64,000 nucleotides of DNA, from contig JAQJVL010000058.1 of assembly GCA_035578905.1 (NCBI GenBank), forward strand, positions 2,919,388 through 2,983,387, in the 5' to 3' direction. The notes under the pieces were generated by a model. It did not search any database and was not told the origin of the DNA. It saw only the letters and a program-made list of their open reading frames with translations. The stretch comes from Stictocephala bisonia. Its lineage: Eukaryota; Arthropoda; Insecta; Hemiptera; Membracidae. Below, in pieces: positions 48,097-58,768 of the stretch. Both the position numbers and the translations under genes were made by a program. The stretch's first letter is position 1, and each line of letters opens with the position of its first letter.

Positions 48097-48240
48097 AAGA
48101 TGACGATTGTCAATATATGGGTGAATAGATTTTTCATTATTCTGATAAATGTAGATGAGCGAACGCAGTCATTTTCATAAACTAAGGCCAATTATTCCTT
48201 AGAAAGTGTCATTAATTGATAGCCCAATGACAACTGAACA
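48097..48240 (-). repeat. R1 3'-module fragment (in unit 1)
   Basis: Contains AAGATGACGATTGTCAATAT, AACTAAGGCCAATTATTCCT and TTGATAGCCCAATGACAAC. The counterpart in unit 2 is at about 49,765-49,905. Confidence 0.6.
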
Positions 48241-48924
48241 GCTGACAGCTGATCCCTTTCAACATTTGTCATGACTCTGATTGTCATAAAACTTAAAACC
48301 TTTAGCTTACTTATGCAACTTGCTTCCCTATCAACCAACTTCAACGTAAGCAATTCACTATAATTGAACACTATATCAACCAACTTCAACGTAAGCAATT
48401 CACTATAATTGAAGTCTGTATAGTTATAAATATTCTGTTCCAATAAATTGTTCAAAATATTGAGAACATTCTAGGCTGTGACAGAAATAATGACAGAAAG
48501 TGGCTATCAAAAACTTGTTAAATAGTTAGTGTTTGTGTTCATTTTATTACACAACATTTTTATAGATTTATGGACTCTCTACATGTGGAAACCCCAAATG
48601 AACAATATTTCTGAACAAGTTAGTTCCAAAATATTTGTATTGTGACAGCTATCGACATTTCCGGGCACTCTGCTCACTATCAATCCTTAGGGTGTTGCTG
48701 TTGGAAATGAAATAGAATGTTTAAGCTTCAAAATCGAGCCATTTAAAAGGTGTTTACAAAATCAGGAATGTTTGGTGACTGGTTTTAATTAGAAGAGTTG
48801 CATTGATACAATACAATAAATTAGGTGATAACTGGAAGTAGTGAATTGGAAGTGTCAGTGGTATGAAATGTTGGTGGCATACGGTGGTGTACGACTTGTT
48901 TCCCATACACCGAGCCGACCGGTT

Positions 48925-49016
48925 AAATAGAGGGTTGGTGTTAGTCAGAGTTCGAGTTGGATCATGGGAGGGACCACTCCGAGGGCAGCTGACGGTCGTA
49001 TTACGGCCTTGTAAGT
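48925..49016 (+). promoter_or_regulatory. candidate promoter and first exon, copy 1
   Basis: In order: a TATA-like TTAAATA, an initiator-like GTCAGAGT about 24 bp on, ATG at 48,964, and a strong donor GTAAGT at 49,011. The frame from the ATG is 16 codons (MGGTTPRAADGRITAL) and its TAA overlaps the donor. Splicing would therefore extend it, while no splicing would leave a 16-codon upstream ORF. The block is GC-rich compared with its surroundings. No downstream exon was identified, so this is a candidate only. Confidence 0.25.
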
Positions 49017-49563
49017 CACTTTAAAGTTTTAAAAAAAGTCTTCACATTTTCGTACACATTATAGATATTAGGGTGAAGGTAACTGTAAGATTACTTCAAA
49101 AAACTTAAGAACTTGAGCATTCCATAACATCAAAGAAGTTATATTTTCCAGACACACTCTGCGTAAGGGTACATAAAGTAAGCGTTATTTTGTATTTATT
49201 AGAGGGGAGGGTAAAACAATTACTGTCTCTATGTTTTAGTAAAGTGTCATAGAGTCTCTAACATGCTAGGGTGAGTACTGTACGTTGTATTTGATACATA
49301 ATCATTTTAACAAAATTATAAGACAATATTATTCAGAAATATTATGTTTCCAATAAAGAATCATTATACATTGATAGTGATTTAATTTTTCTACAATTGA
49401 TCAGAAGTCATAGAAAAGAAACTAGTTCATTACGAAGCAGTTTGGACTCTTTTTCACATCTTATCTCCTGCCATTAAATATTATCTCCATTTACTAAGTT
49501 TCCAGTTCTAGAAAATACAAATCAAGAAGGGCGGAAATCTCATATTGGGGAAGGGGGAAGGAA

Positions 49564-51195
49564 ACATACACCAGATAGCTATACAAACAACCTTAATATA
49601 TTCTATGTCATATCAAATCCAGTTATACACGTACGTATTCAGTACATACTGGTTACCCAAACCCATCTAAAATTAGCCTTGAGTTCAAAATTATCAGATA
49701 AGGGTAAATTTTTTAATTCAAGTTAAAATGTTTGAAAACTGACCAACTGTTATATATGTATTCTTAAGATAACGATTGTCAATATATTGGTGAATAGATT
49801 TTTCATTATTCTGATTAGTGTAGATGAGCGAACGCAGTCATTATCATAAACTAAGGCCAATTATTCCTTAGAAAGTGTCATTAATTGATAGCCCAACGAC
49901 AACTGAACAGCTGATCCCTTTCAACATTTGTCATGACTCTGATTGGCATAAAACTTAAAACCTTTAGCTTATTTATGCAACTTGCTTCCCTTCAACGTAA
50001 GCAATCCACTATAATTGACCACTATATCAACCAAATTCAACGTAAGCAATCCACTATAACTGAAGTCTTTATAGTTATAAATATTCTGTTCCAATAAATT
50101 GTTCAAAATATTGAGAACCTTCTAGGCTGTGACAGAAAGTGGCTATCCAAAACCTGTTAAATAGTTAGTTTATGTGTTCATTTTATTACAAATTATTATA
50201 GATTTATGGACTCTACACGTGGAAACCCCAAATGAACAATATTTCTGAACAAGTTAGTTCCAGAATATTTGTATTGTGACAGCTATCGACATTTCCGGGC
50301 ACTCTGCTCACTATCAATCCTTAGGGTGTTGCTGTTGGAAATGAAATAGAATGTTTAAGCTTCAAAATCGAGCCATTGAAACGGTGTTTAAAAAATCAGG
50401 AATGTTTGGTGACTGGTTTTAATTAGAATAGTTGAATTGATACAATACAATAAATTAGGTGATAACTGGAAGTAGTGAATAGGAAGACTCAGTGGTATGA
50501 AATGTAGATGGCATACGGCGGTGTACGACTTGTTTCCCATACACCAAGCCGACCGGTTAAATAGAGGGTTGGTGTTAATCAGAGTTCGAGTTGGATCATG
50601 GGAGGGACCACTCCGAGGGCAGCTGACGGTCGTATTACGGCCTTGTAAGTCACTTTAAAGTTTTAAAAAAAGTCTTCACATTTTCGTACACATTATAGAT
50701 ATTAGGGTGAAGGTAACTGTAAGATTACTTCAAAAAACTTAAGAACTTGAGCATTCCATAACATCAAAGAAGTTATATTTTCCAGACACACTCTGCGTAA
50801 GGGTACATAAAGTAAGCGTTATTTTGTATTTATTAGGGAGAGGGTAAAACAATTACTGTCTCTATGTTTTAGTAAAGTGTCATAGAGTCTCTAACATGCT
50901 AGGTAGAGTACTGTACGTTGTATTTGATACATAATCAATTTAACAAAATTATAAGACAATATTATTCAGAAATATTATGTTTCCAATAAAGAATCATTAT
51001 ACATTGATAGTGATTTAATTTTTCAACAATTGATCAGAAGTCATAGAAAAGAAACTAGTTCATTACGAAGCAGTTTGGACACTCTTTCACGTCTTATCTC
51101 CTGCCATTAAATATTATCTCCATTTACTAAGTTTCCAGTTTTAGAAAATACAAATCAAGAAGGGCGGAAATCTCATATTGGGGAAGGGGGAAGGA
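49564..51195. repeat. 1.63-kb tandem duplication, unit 2
   Basis: Starts ACATACACCAGATAGCTATA and ends GGGGAAGGGGGAAGGA. Offset from unit 1 is 1668 bp. Most of it differs from unit 1 by a few percent plus short deletions, but the stretch matching 48,943-49,201 shows no differences by eye. Confidence 0.92.
50559..50650 (+). promoter_or_regulatory. candidate promoter and first exon, copy 2
   Basis: Same TTAAATA, ATG (50,598) and GTAAGT donor (50,645), with the same 16-codon frame. One difference from copy 1 lies in the initiator region (TTAATC for TTAGTC). Confidence 0.25.
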
Positions 51196-51514
51196 AGACA
51201 TTCCTCCTGAGATTGAACTGCCTATATCTGTAAAATATTCATGAGTTACGCCAAGCTCTTTACTTTGAACTAATACTACACCCTGTACTAAATAATTCTA
51301 TGCAGATTATCTATACATTTTAAGGGTATAAATCGTTTTAGATTATGCTTGTATCAGACGTAGCCAAATGTTAGTAACTTATAATAAGTTTATTTTAAAA
51401 TATGCGGATGGAAAAGATTGAATTTAAGACGTTAAAAAAATATTTTATTCATAATTTTTTTAATAAATAAATACAATATTACCTGTACAGTTTAAATATT
51501 ACCTGTACATTATG
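51196..51514. other. no gene seen
   Basis: AT-rich spacer. Nothing recognised. Confidence 0.5.
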
Positions 51515-51655
51515 TAGGTTGGTGGGTCAATACCACTTTACGTGTATGGGTGGGTGGATCAGTACCACTCTACGTGTAAGGGTAGGTCAATACCACTCTA
51601 CGTGTATGGGTGGTGGGTGGGTCAACATCAATCTACGTGTATGAGTAGATGAATG
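51515..51655. repeat. dispersed GGGTGGGT minisatellite (locus 3)
   Basis: Four units of GGTCAATACCACTCTACG and TGTATGGGTGGGTG with irregular lengths. Confidence 0.85.
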
Positions 51656-52794
51656 GATCCTATAGAATTGAGACATTTAGGAACGAACCTATCACCTTTG
51701 AAAGAGATGAAGAAAATAAGAAGCTTTCTTAAAATATTATTTATTTATCTCCATAAGTCCAAAAGTTGAATAAATGTAGAAGTTATCTTAGTTAATGATT
51801 TTCTTAAGCCATTAAAATTAGAACTTACAGAATCATCTATTTTTCTGTTAAGAGTTCAAACATGAGTTGGCTTTTTCAACATTACAGCTGATTTGTTTAA
51901 TACGCAAGTAGTCCTCTTCAATGACTTGGAATAGCCCAAGTGCCGGGATTTATTTAGCAGAAGGAAATGGAATTTATCTTTCATATTACTTCAAAAGACC
52001 TAAATGTTAAAAGGGCTGTGCCGACGAAGTGCAATGAGTGGTGGGGAGGGGAGGGGGTGTATTGCTCCTAGCGTTTGTCGAGCCCTTCACCTGAGGACTG
52101 CTCAGTTATGCAAAACTGCCCTTAGCTCTGACTAAAGCATCAGTCGATTTTAGTTAGTATCATTCCTTTAGTTACTTTGTCCTTTTTTCTAACAGGGTTT
52201 TGTATTTTGGGAGCTCTTTAGTTAACATGATATTTAACGATTAGCCTTGAGATATTAAAAAAAATAATCCAAAACTTCAAAATATGTTTTTTTAATTATA
52301 GTTTTTTGAATTAGTCCTTAATACGTACCTCTTGTTTACTAATTGAAACTTACAACTATTATGTGTATACGCGTCGAGCACATGACATTTATGTACATCT
52401 ACATTTATGTAATCATTTCGTGTTATACACAAATATCTTACTTAATTTATGACGAATACATAAATCAATTATTTTTTTTTCACAAAGTCTTCTAGGTACA
52501 ATGTTGACATCAGTTGTTCACAACAAATCTGAATCACAGAGATTCTATATCTCTGTATTCTATAGAATCTTGTATATTTTAGAAATATTTATTTATTCGC
52601 TAAATCTTAAATTAAATCCAATATTAGGCCCCGATACAAAGATATATGTTTGTATATAAAAATTGGTAATTTTACATTTGAGACAAACCGTATTATATAT
52701 TTTTTATTTTGAAATATACGAATACAATATTTTTTATTAATTATTTATAAGTGCACTCGAAAAGTGCCGCTTTGAGTAAGTTACTTTTTGTCAT
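51656..52794. other. no gene seen; G-rich tract at 52,040
   Basis: AT-rich except GGTGGGGAGGGGAGGGGG near 52,040, which could form a G-quadruplex. Confidence 0.5.
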
Positions 52795-53230
52795 TGTAGG
52801 TTTGGCTAGGTTAGGCTTGGATTTATAAGGTTAGAAAGGTTGTATTATGGTAGGTTAGTATTTGTACGGTTAGCAAGATGTTATTGGATTAAACTTTGTT
52901 AACCTAACCTAACTAAAAATGCTAACCTGACCTAAAGAAAAATTAACCTAAATTTACAAAACCAAAACTTACTTAACCTAAACAAACCTAGCATAACCCT
53001 GAGTCTTGTCGGTGTAGTTGCTCAGCGGCTAAGACTTCGGTCTATAGAGGGCAAAGTCCAATGTTCGAACCCCTGACTGAGCTAATGGTCGGTACTTCAA
53101 TCGTTGAATAAAGTTCTCATACAGGCAAATATATAAAATAGAAAAAACTTAACCTAGCCTAACCAAACCTAACCATCCACAGCCTAACAATACGAAACCT
53201 ATCCGAAAACACAACCTTACTGAAACCGGT
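52795..53230. repeat. degenerate GGTTAGGTT / AACCTAACC inverted repeat
   Basis: The left part (52,795-52,880) has many GGTTAG/TTAGG words. The right part (52,900-53,000 and 53,150-53,230) has many CCTAACC/AACCTAA words. The two parts can pair. The words resemble the insect TTAGG telomere repeat but are scattered, so it is a degenerate interstitial or foldback repeat. A SINE splits the right arm. Confidence 0.6.
53006..53150 (+). mobile_element. tRNA-derived SINE, family A, inside TTAGG-like DNA
   Basis: A-box-like TTGCTCAGCGG (53,018-53,028), B box TGTTCGAACCC (53,062-53,072), then GAGCTAATGGTCGGTACTTC, CGTTGAATAAAGTTC, ACAGGC and an A-rich tail. The A box and B box are 33 nt apart edge to edge, typical of tRNA-derived promoters. 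Confidence 0.75.
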
Positions 53231-53745
53231 ATCTATCCGGCCTTAACACGCTTAAAAAATTTTCCACTTTATCAGGTCGGATTACGCACAGTTTGTGTAC
53301 TCGCAAAACTATATTTAAAAAAACATAATATTTCCCCTCATTTTTGTAATTTTACCGGTTCTTCTGCTGATAGGACGGTAATATTCTTGTCTCTTAGTTA
53401 TTTATATACTATGAAAAATAATTTCAGCAGAAAGACAACAAAAATTATTTTGTTTGGATAAAATTTAATATTAAATCTAAAAATAATATTTAATATTATA
53501 ATATCAAATAAATGTTACTGTTTCAACAAAACAGTGAAAAGCTTTTATAAATATTCTTACATTTACTTAGTACTATTTTTCATATTAACGTTTTAAGTAG
53601 AATGAATATCAATGTAAGACTCAAGAAGATCTATTCTTGTATAGGACGAGTGACTGCCGCGTAATACATGTCAATAAAAGGACAGTAATAAACGGAAATC
53701 AATAGGCAACATGTGAAAATGAGATGAGGTTTGTGTGGGGAGTTA
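53231..53745. other. no gene seen
   Basis: AT-rich spacer before the 103-bp array. Confidence 0.5.
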
Positions 53746-55172
53746 CAAGCCATTAGCGTGGGCACCCCTCAACTGTGCAACTTGTTCAACGTCCACTAAC
53801 AGCTGGCTTCTTCTGCGGCCATTTAACGTGTTATCGTCATGTTTACAAGCCATTAGCGTGGGCACCCCTCAACTGTGCAACTTGTTCAACGTCCTCCACT
53901 AACAGCTGGCTTCTTCTGCGGCCATTTAACGTGTTATCGTCATATTTACAAGCCATTAGCGTGGGCACCCCTCAACTGTCCAACTTGTTCAACGTCCTCC
54001 ACTAACAGCTGGCTTCTTCTGCGGCCATTTAACGTGTTATCGTCATGTTTACATGCCATTAGCGTGGGCACCCCTCAACTGTCCAACTTGTTCAACGTCC
54101 TCCACTAACAGCTGGCTTCTTCTGCGGCCATTTAACGTGTTATCGTCATATTTACAAGCCATTAGCGTGGGCACCCCTCAACTGTCCAACTTGTTCAACG
54201 TCCTCCACTAACAGCTGGCTTCTTCTGCGGCCATTTAACGTGTTATCGTCATGTTTACAAGCCATTAGCGTGGGCACCCCTCAACTGTGCAACTTGTTCA
54301 ACGTCCTCCACTAACAGCTGGCTTCTTCTGCGGCCATTTAACGTGTTATCGTCATATTTACAAGCCATTAGCGTGGGCACCCCTCAACTGTGCAACTTGT
54401 TCAACGTCCTCCACTAACAGCTGGCTTCTTCTGCGGCCATTTAACGTGTTATCGTCATGTTTACATGCCATTAGCGTGGGCACCCCTCAACTGTCCAACT
54501 TGTTCAACGTCCTCCACTAACAGCTGGCTTCTTCTGCGGCCATTTAACGTGTTATCGTCATATTTACAAGCCATTAGCGTGGGCACCCCTCAACTGTCCA
54601 ACTTGTTCAACGTCCTCCACTAACAGCTGGCTTCTTCTGCGGCCATTTAACGTGTTATCGTCATGTTTACATGCCATTAGCGTGGGCACCCCTCAACTGT
54701 GCAACTTGTTCAACGTCCTCCACTAACAGCTGGCTTCTTCTGCGGCCATTTTACGTGTTATCGTCATGTTTACATGCCATTAGCGTGGGCACCCCTCAAC
54801 TGTGCAACTTGTTCAACGTCCTCCACTAACAGCTGGCTTCTTCTGCGGCCATTTAACGTGTTATCGTCATGTTTATAAGCCATTAGCGTGGGCACCCCTC
54901 AACTGTGCAACTTGTTCAACGTCCTCCACTAACAGCTGGCTTCTTCTGCGGCCATTTAACGTGTTATCGTCATGTTTACATGCCATTAGCGTGGGCACCC
55001 CTCAACTGTGCAACATGTTCAACGTCCTCCACTAACAGCTGGCTTCTTCTGCGGCCATTTAACGTGTTATCGTCATGTTTATATGCCATTAGCGTGGGCA
55101 CCCCTCAACTGTGCAACTTGTTCAACGTCCACTAACAGCTGGCTTCTTCTGCGGCCATTACCGTGTTATCGT
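53746..55172. repeat. 103-bp satellite array, 14 units
   Basis: ATTAGCGTGGGCACCCCTCA recurs at a 103-bp step from 53,753 to 55,088. Units also carry AACTTGTTCAACGTCCTCCA, CAGCTGGCTTCTTCTGCGGC and AACGTGTTATCGTCAT. Units differ at a few diagnostic sites (GTGCAAC/GTCCAAC, CATATTT/CATGTTT, ACAAG/ACATG). The first and last units both lack the same 3 bp (GTCCACT for GTCCTCCACT). Several frames of about 77 codons overlap through the array and are artefacts. Confidence 0.95.
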
Positions 55173-55424
55173 CATCGCGTATATACATACTAGACAAATA
55201 TTGTTGAGTTTAAGTATTCTATCTGTATATTTAGTAAACGTGTTCCATGTTATGTTTTTCTCATCGGTATGTATTGAGTGTGTATTGAGAAACAGTGAAC
55301 AACAATTTTATTACTAGAGTAAAATTCTAATATTTTACAAGATTGGTAATAATAATAGTCATAATTGGTGAACGGGCCAAGTAGACACTCGTTTACTACA
55401 TTGATGGACATGTACTTTTCCACA

Positions 55425-55841
55425 TACAGGGTGGAAAAGAAATATGGAAACGCTTTCACAACTGTTGTACAACTTCAATTGTAAAAGTGAAATTATTTAT
55501 AGAATCATGGTTACAAAGAACATACTTTTTGACGCCATTGGCCCACAAGGAGTTGAACAAAAATCTTTAGAGTAAGCCTATGTTGAGTTTGGTATCAAAT
55601 ATTAGGTCTATTCAAGAGAAATTAATTGCCGCAAACCAGACTTCGGAAGGTTTTATTTGAAATTTAAAGTAACTAATTTTAACAATATTGTTTATCCGCA
55701 ATTTAACGGTTTCAAGTAACTTATTCTGATCAAAAACTATACTGTATGGAACACTATTTCTCAAAAAAATTAAATAACCAAACTGTCTAAGAAAAAATAT
55801 AACGTTGTTACGAAAGCATTTCAATATTTTCCCGCCCTGCA
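55425..55841. mobile_element. TA-flanked element with CAGGGTGG ends, copy 2 (413 bp)
   Basis: Inverted relative to 17,980-18,414. Ends are TA-CAGGGTGGAAAAGAAATATG and CAATATTTTCCCGCCCTG, the latter followed by CA where TA is expected. Shared internal blocks are ACAAAGAACATACTTTTTGA, CACAAGGAGTTGAACAAAAA and TAATTGCCGCAAACC. No coding capacity. Confidence 0.72.
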
Positions 55842-56032
55842 TATACATTTTGCACCATATATATTACAGTGGTTTTTTGTTTTATTTATTTTTTTATTTT
55901 TAGGGAAACATTTTTAGTTGCCCACAACATTGGGTTATGCTGCTAATACAATTTAACATTAGTGAAATACCAAAAAAGAACCCCAATGGTAACCTCTTTA
56001 ATTATAAAAATATTTGCATCTTTTTTGTAAAG

Positions 56033-56440
56033 TCGGCTGGCGCAGTGCGGTGACCCAGCTAGTAGGTGTTGTGAACTTTGTAGGCGACAGGTCTAATACC
56101 GACATGGCGTCCACTCCATGGTTGCTATCGGCGTGTCCAATAGAGGAGTCTGGGGTGTCCATGTTGGGTGGTAGTCAGTCCGGGTGTTGTGTAGGGAAGA
56201 GAACTGAGTATGATGCTTGTAAATTAGCTGAAAATCAACCAATACTACGTGGTTCGGCTTCCACATAAATATTTAGGCCCTTAGTTGCCCTGACTATCGG
56301 GTTTTTAATAAATGACCCTTCCTTAGGACCAGCCCAACTCCGCAAGCAGTTTACACAGACTATCCACACTCATCCTACACTAATATAATCGTTCATATTC
56401 GCCTTAAAATACGCACAAAGTTTATGTTGGTGTCTCATAC
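56033..56440 (+). repeat. dispersed repeat R1, copy 6 (near full length)
   Basis: It begins GGCTGGCGCAGTGCGGTGAC and carries GGTGTCCATGTTGGGTGGTA, GAACTGAGTATGATGC and ACCAATACTACGTGGTTCGG. It ends near TTAAAATACGCACAAAG. The 84-codon frame across its 5' half is a chance frame. Confidence 0.78.
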
Positions 56441-56488
56441 ATGAAAATAAGAATGTAAACTATTTTTGCTTATTTTTTATTTATTTTT

Positions 56489-56620
56489 AGATGCCGATCG
56501 TCAAGATATGGGCCAATATGGATTTCAAATGAGAATGGTAAGTGTAGTAATTTTTACAAACTAAGGCCAACTATTCCTCAGCTGATCCCTTTCAAATATG
56601 TAATGACTTCAGTCGACATC
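56489..56620 (-). repeat. R1 3'-module fragment
   Basis: Contains GATGCCGATCGTCAAGATAT, AAACTAAGGCCAACTATTCC and CAGCTGATCCCTTTCAA, the last shared with the 48.2- and 49.9-kb modules. Confidence 0.6.
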
Positions 56621-56654
56621 AAACTGAGGATTTTAACTTTTGAAGATGAAGAAG

Positions 56655-56994
56655 TCAATACCACTTTATGTGTATGGGTGGGTCAATACCACTTCATGTG
56701 TATGAGTGGGCGGGTGGGTCAATACCATTTTATGTGTATGGGTGGGCTGGTGGGTCAATACCACTGTACGTGTATGGGTGGGTTGTGGATCAATACCACT
56801 GTATGTGTATGGGTTGGCGGGTGGGTCAATACCACTTTATGTGTATGGGTGGGTCAATACCACTGTACGTGGGTGGGTGGGTCAATACCACTTTATGTGT
56901 ATGGGTGGACGGGTGGGTCAATACCACTTTATGTGTATGGGTGGGCGGGTAGGTTGGTACTTTATGTGTATGGGTGGCGGGTGGGTTGGTACCC
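56655..56994. repeat. dispersed GGGTGGGT minisatellite (locus 4, largest)
   Basis: About ten units of GTCAATACCACTTTATGTGT and ATGGGTGGGCGGGTGG with variable length. Three overlapping plus-strand frames (94-142 codons) run through it because the unit lacks stops. These are not genes. Confidence 0.92.
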
Positions 56995-57050
56995 CACTGA
57001 GCCAATGGTTGGTACTTCACTCGTTGCATAAAGTTCATGCACAGGCCTGC
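56992..57050 (+). mobile_element. SINE family A, 3' fragment abutting the minisatellite
   Basis: CCCCACTGAGCCAATGGTTG, TACTTCACTCGTTGCATAAA and GTTCATGCACAGGC match the 3' half of family A. The A and B boxes are gone. Confidence 0.7.
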
Positions 57051-58354
57051 AGACCTTGTTCGGATGGAACATGTTGAACCATGTTCGCTATTGACCTATC
57101 AGAATATACATCGCAGATGGAAAAAGTATCTAAAATACTCCCAACAACAGTTGCAGGCCGGCTTTCGTGCAAAAAGAAACTCATATTATGAACTGATGGT
57201 AGTTTTCAGTCTACCAGTTCATGTGTGAAAACTGAGGCAATAATCAATAACGATTGCAGTCATGGATTGAGGGTTTAGTAAAAATCGTTCATCCAGGTGT
57301 ATTCAGGACATATTTTTCACCCCGTTTTGTCTCCGGGCCCAATTCTGAAAATAGTCAATATGGCCTCTAATGAATTCTGAATACGATATCACGACTCTCG
57401 ACAGGCTGCAATAAATCTGAACAAAGGCCAGCTGATGAAAAAAATCTAGAATTAATAATAGTTACTGGTTTTTCCTGTGGGAACACTTTTCAATTAATTT
57501 TTCGTTTGAAGTTCATTTAATTTTTATTACTCTCCTAGATTTATAATAAATAAAAAATTAAACAGTTTTTAATAGTTAAAATTATTAGTACCAAAATAAG
57601 TTTTTTAACATTATAAAAGTAAAATACCCAGCAAGTTCCGAGCAGTCTATATTCCTTTCCATCCTCCAATTAGTGAATGTCCAATCCTCTGAATTGACAA
57701 GCAGTAGTAGAATCTAACACTGGAGGATCGATATACGAGGCTTCAACAATGAAAATATTAACATTGAGGTGTTTTGGTTGAAATAGATTTTACTCCATAA
57801 TGTATTCGTAACCAAAATATTTTTTTTATTTTTACTTAATATATGTATTTTTACTATAATGACGTGTTTATTTATTATATGTTATTGATTGTAGCAAATA
57901 AAAAATTCTGTTACATTCTACTTTATCATATTAAACAAAGCTTCTTAAATGTAGTAAATGTTAAATATTTACGTCTGGCCTATATGATCAATTGTCAAAT
58001 GTTGTCAAGTATTTTACATTTATTTCTGACTTACACTCGTACAAACCACTATTCAGAAGTTTGCAAGTGCAATAATGTCGAGTTGCAAACAGCAAGATAC
58101 AAAGGGAGGTCGGAGATATGGGGCGAATCATTAGCTGCATGACGAATGGAGGAGCCAGTCGCCATTGTGTGGTGTAGCCTTGTGACTTTTTACTTCGACG
58201 GCGAAAACTTTCCAATTTATACGATTCAGAATGATTACTGTGACACTTTAGGAGTTAGTTGATTGAAAATGAGTAAACATATTGAGTTTTGTACCTAATA
58301 TTTTTACTCATTTCCTTAATACGTTTTACTAACTTAGAACAGTTCCTTGTCTGA
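57051..58354. other. no gene seen
   Basis: Frames of 63-99 codons occur but none is recognisable. The 99-codon frame at 57,843-58,142 is Tyr/Leu/Ile-rich and reflects AT-rich DNA. Confidence 0.5.
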
Positions 58355-58545
58355 GGGGAGGCTCAGTGCTAGGGTTCGAATCTCCAACTCAACTGGTGGT
58401 ACTTTGTCAGCTGAATAAGGCCCACTCTGAGCCTAAGGCCCACTCTGAGCCTAAGGCCCACTCTGAGCCTGAGGCCCACTCTGAGCCTAAGGCCCACTCT
58501 GAGCCTGAGGCCCATGTAAATTAAAAGAATAAATGATTTTATCTA
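58355..58545 (+). mobile_element. SINE family A copy with an internal minisatellite
   Basis: GAGGCTCAGTG (A-box remnant) is joined to GGGTTCGAATCTCC (B box) by a deletion. Then come AACTGGTGGTACTTTGTCAG and GAATAAG. The tail region is expanded into 18-bp tandem units. Confidence 0.6.
58420..58513. repeat. 18-bp minisatellite, about 5 units
   Basis: GCCCACTCTGAGCCTAAG repeated five times with an A/G change in the penultimate codon-like position (CTAAG/CTGAG). Confidence 0.92.
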
Positions 58546-58610
58546 CAAAAGTATAACTGGAACCACTAGTATAAATTCCAATAGTATACATTGAATGACA
58601 CCAAACCCTG

Positions 58611-58768
58611 GCCGGCGTGGTGGCTCAGTGGCTAAGCTTCGGAATGCGTTAAGCTCCCAGGTTCTAATCCCCACTGAGCCAACAGTCGGTACTTTACTCG
58701 TTGAATAAAGTTCACGCACAGGCTTTGCACGCCCATATGAACTTGCGAGTTAAGTTATAAAAAAAGTA
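58611..58768 (+). mobile_element. tRNA-derived SINE, family A (most complete copy)
   Basis: It has TGGCTCAGTGGCTAAG (58,621-58,636), which matches the A-box consensus exactly, and GGTTCTAATCC (58,660-58,670), one change from the B box. CACTGAGCCAACAGTCGG, TTGAATAAAGTTCACGCACA, and an end with TTATAAAAAAAG follow. It is about 155 bp long. No tRNA 3' end or full cloverleaf is seen. Confidence 0.8.

Larger units (their letters stand above)
47896..49563. repeat. 1.67-kb tandem duplication, unit 1
   Basis: It starts ACATATACCAGATAGCTATA and ends GGGGAAGGGGGAAGGAA, where unit 2 begins. It contains an R1 3'-module fragment (48,097-48,240) and a promoter-like block near 48,940. A small internal direct repeat (ATCAACCAACTTCAACGTAA, twice around 48,330-48,400) is reduced in unit 2. 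Confidence 0.92.

Noticed and set aside
53775..55317. Series of near-identical frames of about 77 codons
   Set aside because: Each is a register of the 103-bp satellite. The shared protein text comes from the repeat and ends in unrelated flanking DNA.
56603..57077. Three overlapping Gly/Trp/Val/Tyr-rich plus frames
   Set aside because: Artefacts of the variable-length minisatellite; they also run into a SINE fragment.
58611..58768. Functional tRNA gene
   Set aside because: A and B boxes are present but no full cloverleaf or acceptor stem is visible, and several copies share a long non-tRNA 3' part. It is a SINE.
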